5,944 nt of DNA from the NCBI GenBank assembly GCA_900767505.1, contig CAAFZG010000079.1, positions 1 to 5,944 on the forward strand, written 5' to 3'. Each line of letters starts with the position of its first letter. The first letter of the stretch is position 1. Below the pieces are notes generated by a model. That model did not search any database and had not been told where the DNA came from. It saw only the letters and a program-made list of their open reading frames with translations. Source of the DNA: Methanomassiliicoccales archaeon. Lineage in GTDB: Archaea; Thermoplasmatota; Thermoplasmata; Methanomassiliicoccales; Methanomethylophilaceae. Made by a program: the position numbers and the translations under genes. Positions 5,917 through 5,944 of this stretch are shown here, piece by piece.

Positions 5917-5932
5917 GAGTTAAACTCTTTTT
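5917..5932 (+). terminator. Short palindrome followed by T-run
   Basis: GAGTT/AACTC (5917-5927) is directly followed by five T (5928-5932) on the plus strand. It has the look of a weak terminator, but no plus-strand gene ending here is evident, so it may instead be part of a regulatory region. Confidence 0.2.
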
Positions 5933-5944
5933 GACCCCTGCTCC

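Noticed and set aside
1..5944. CRISPR array, tRNA or rRNA gene, insertion sequence
   Set aside because: I saw no regularly spaced identical repeats, cloverleaf-like sequence, rRNA-like stretch or transposase; the repeats present are protein LRR units or single inverted repeats.

Overview
The window looks like a piece of archaeal chromosome. Near-consensus box A (TATA) elements lie about 26-32 bases ahead of three start codons with almost no 5' leader. Shine-Dalgarno-like sites appear only at genes inside an operon. The gene content (a histidyl-tRNA synthetase, small multi-pass membrane proteins, and a secreted BspA-type leucine-rich-repeat protein with an InlB-type repeat and a C-terminal anchor) resembles gut or rumen Thermoplasmata, for example Methanomassiliicoccales. 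That lineage is an inference from gene style, not proven. The stop codons seen are TGA (four times) and TAA (twice), with no TAG.

Layout. Bases 1-103 (+) hold the last 33 codons of an unidentified gene. Bases 104-199 are a convergent gap with small hairpins. Bases 200-3968 (-) form a three-gene operon read leftwards. It begins with a 209-residue membrane protein with a pleckstrin-homology-like N-terminus (3339-3968). An enlarged 299-residue paralogue follows after 9 bases (2431-3330). Last comes a surface leucine-rich-repeat protein (200-2434) that overlaps the previous gene by ATGA. A TATA element at 3996-4003 drives the operon and may also serve a divergent gene for a 150-residue four-helix membrane protein (4034-4486, +). 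A hairpin at 4497-4516 separates that gene from the convergent hisS (4527-5774, -). Bases 5775-5944 are non-coding: a leaderless hisS promoter, then a widely spaced 9-bp inverted repeat.

The most notable observation is that the surface protein is split by one in-frame TGA at 2270-2272. It falls where members of this family normally carry Trp (TGG). The signal peptide and the SGTCG motif lie before the stop, and 688 intact codons in the same frame follow it. Either the gene has a very recent nonsense mutation (or consensus error), or the TGA is read through. Without readthrough, the body of the protein would have no signal peptide.

The operon pairs two related membrane proteins of unknown function with one large cell-surface protein through tight spacing and translational coupling. 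This suggests a shared envelope role, but the sequence gives no direct biochemical function. hisS is an ordinary housekeeping gene and appears unrelated to the operon.
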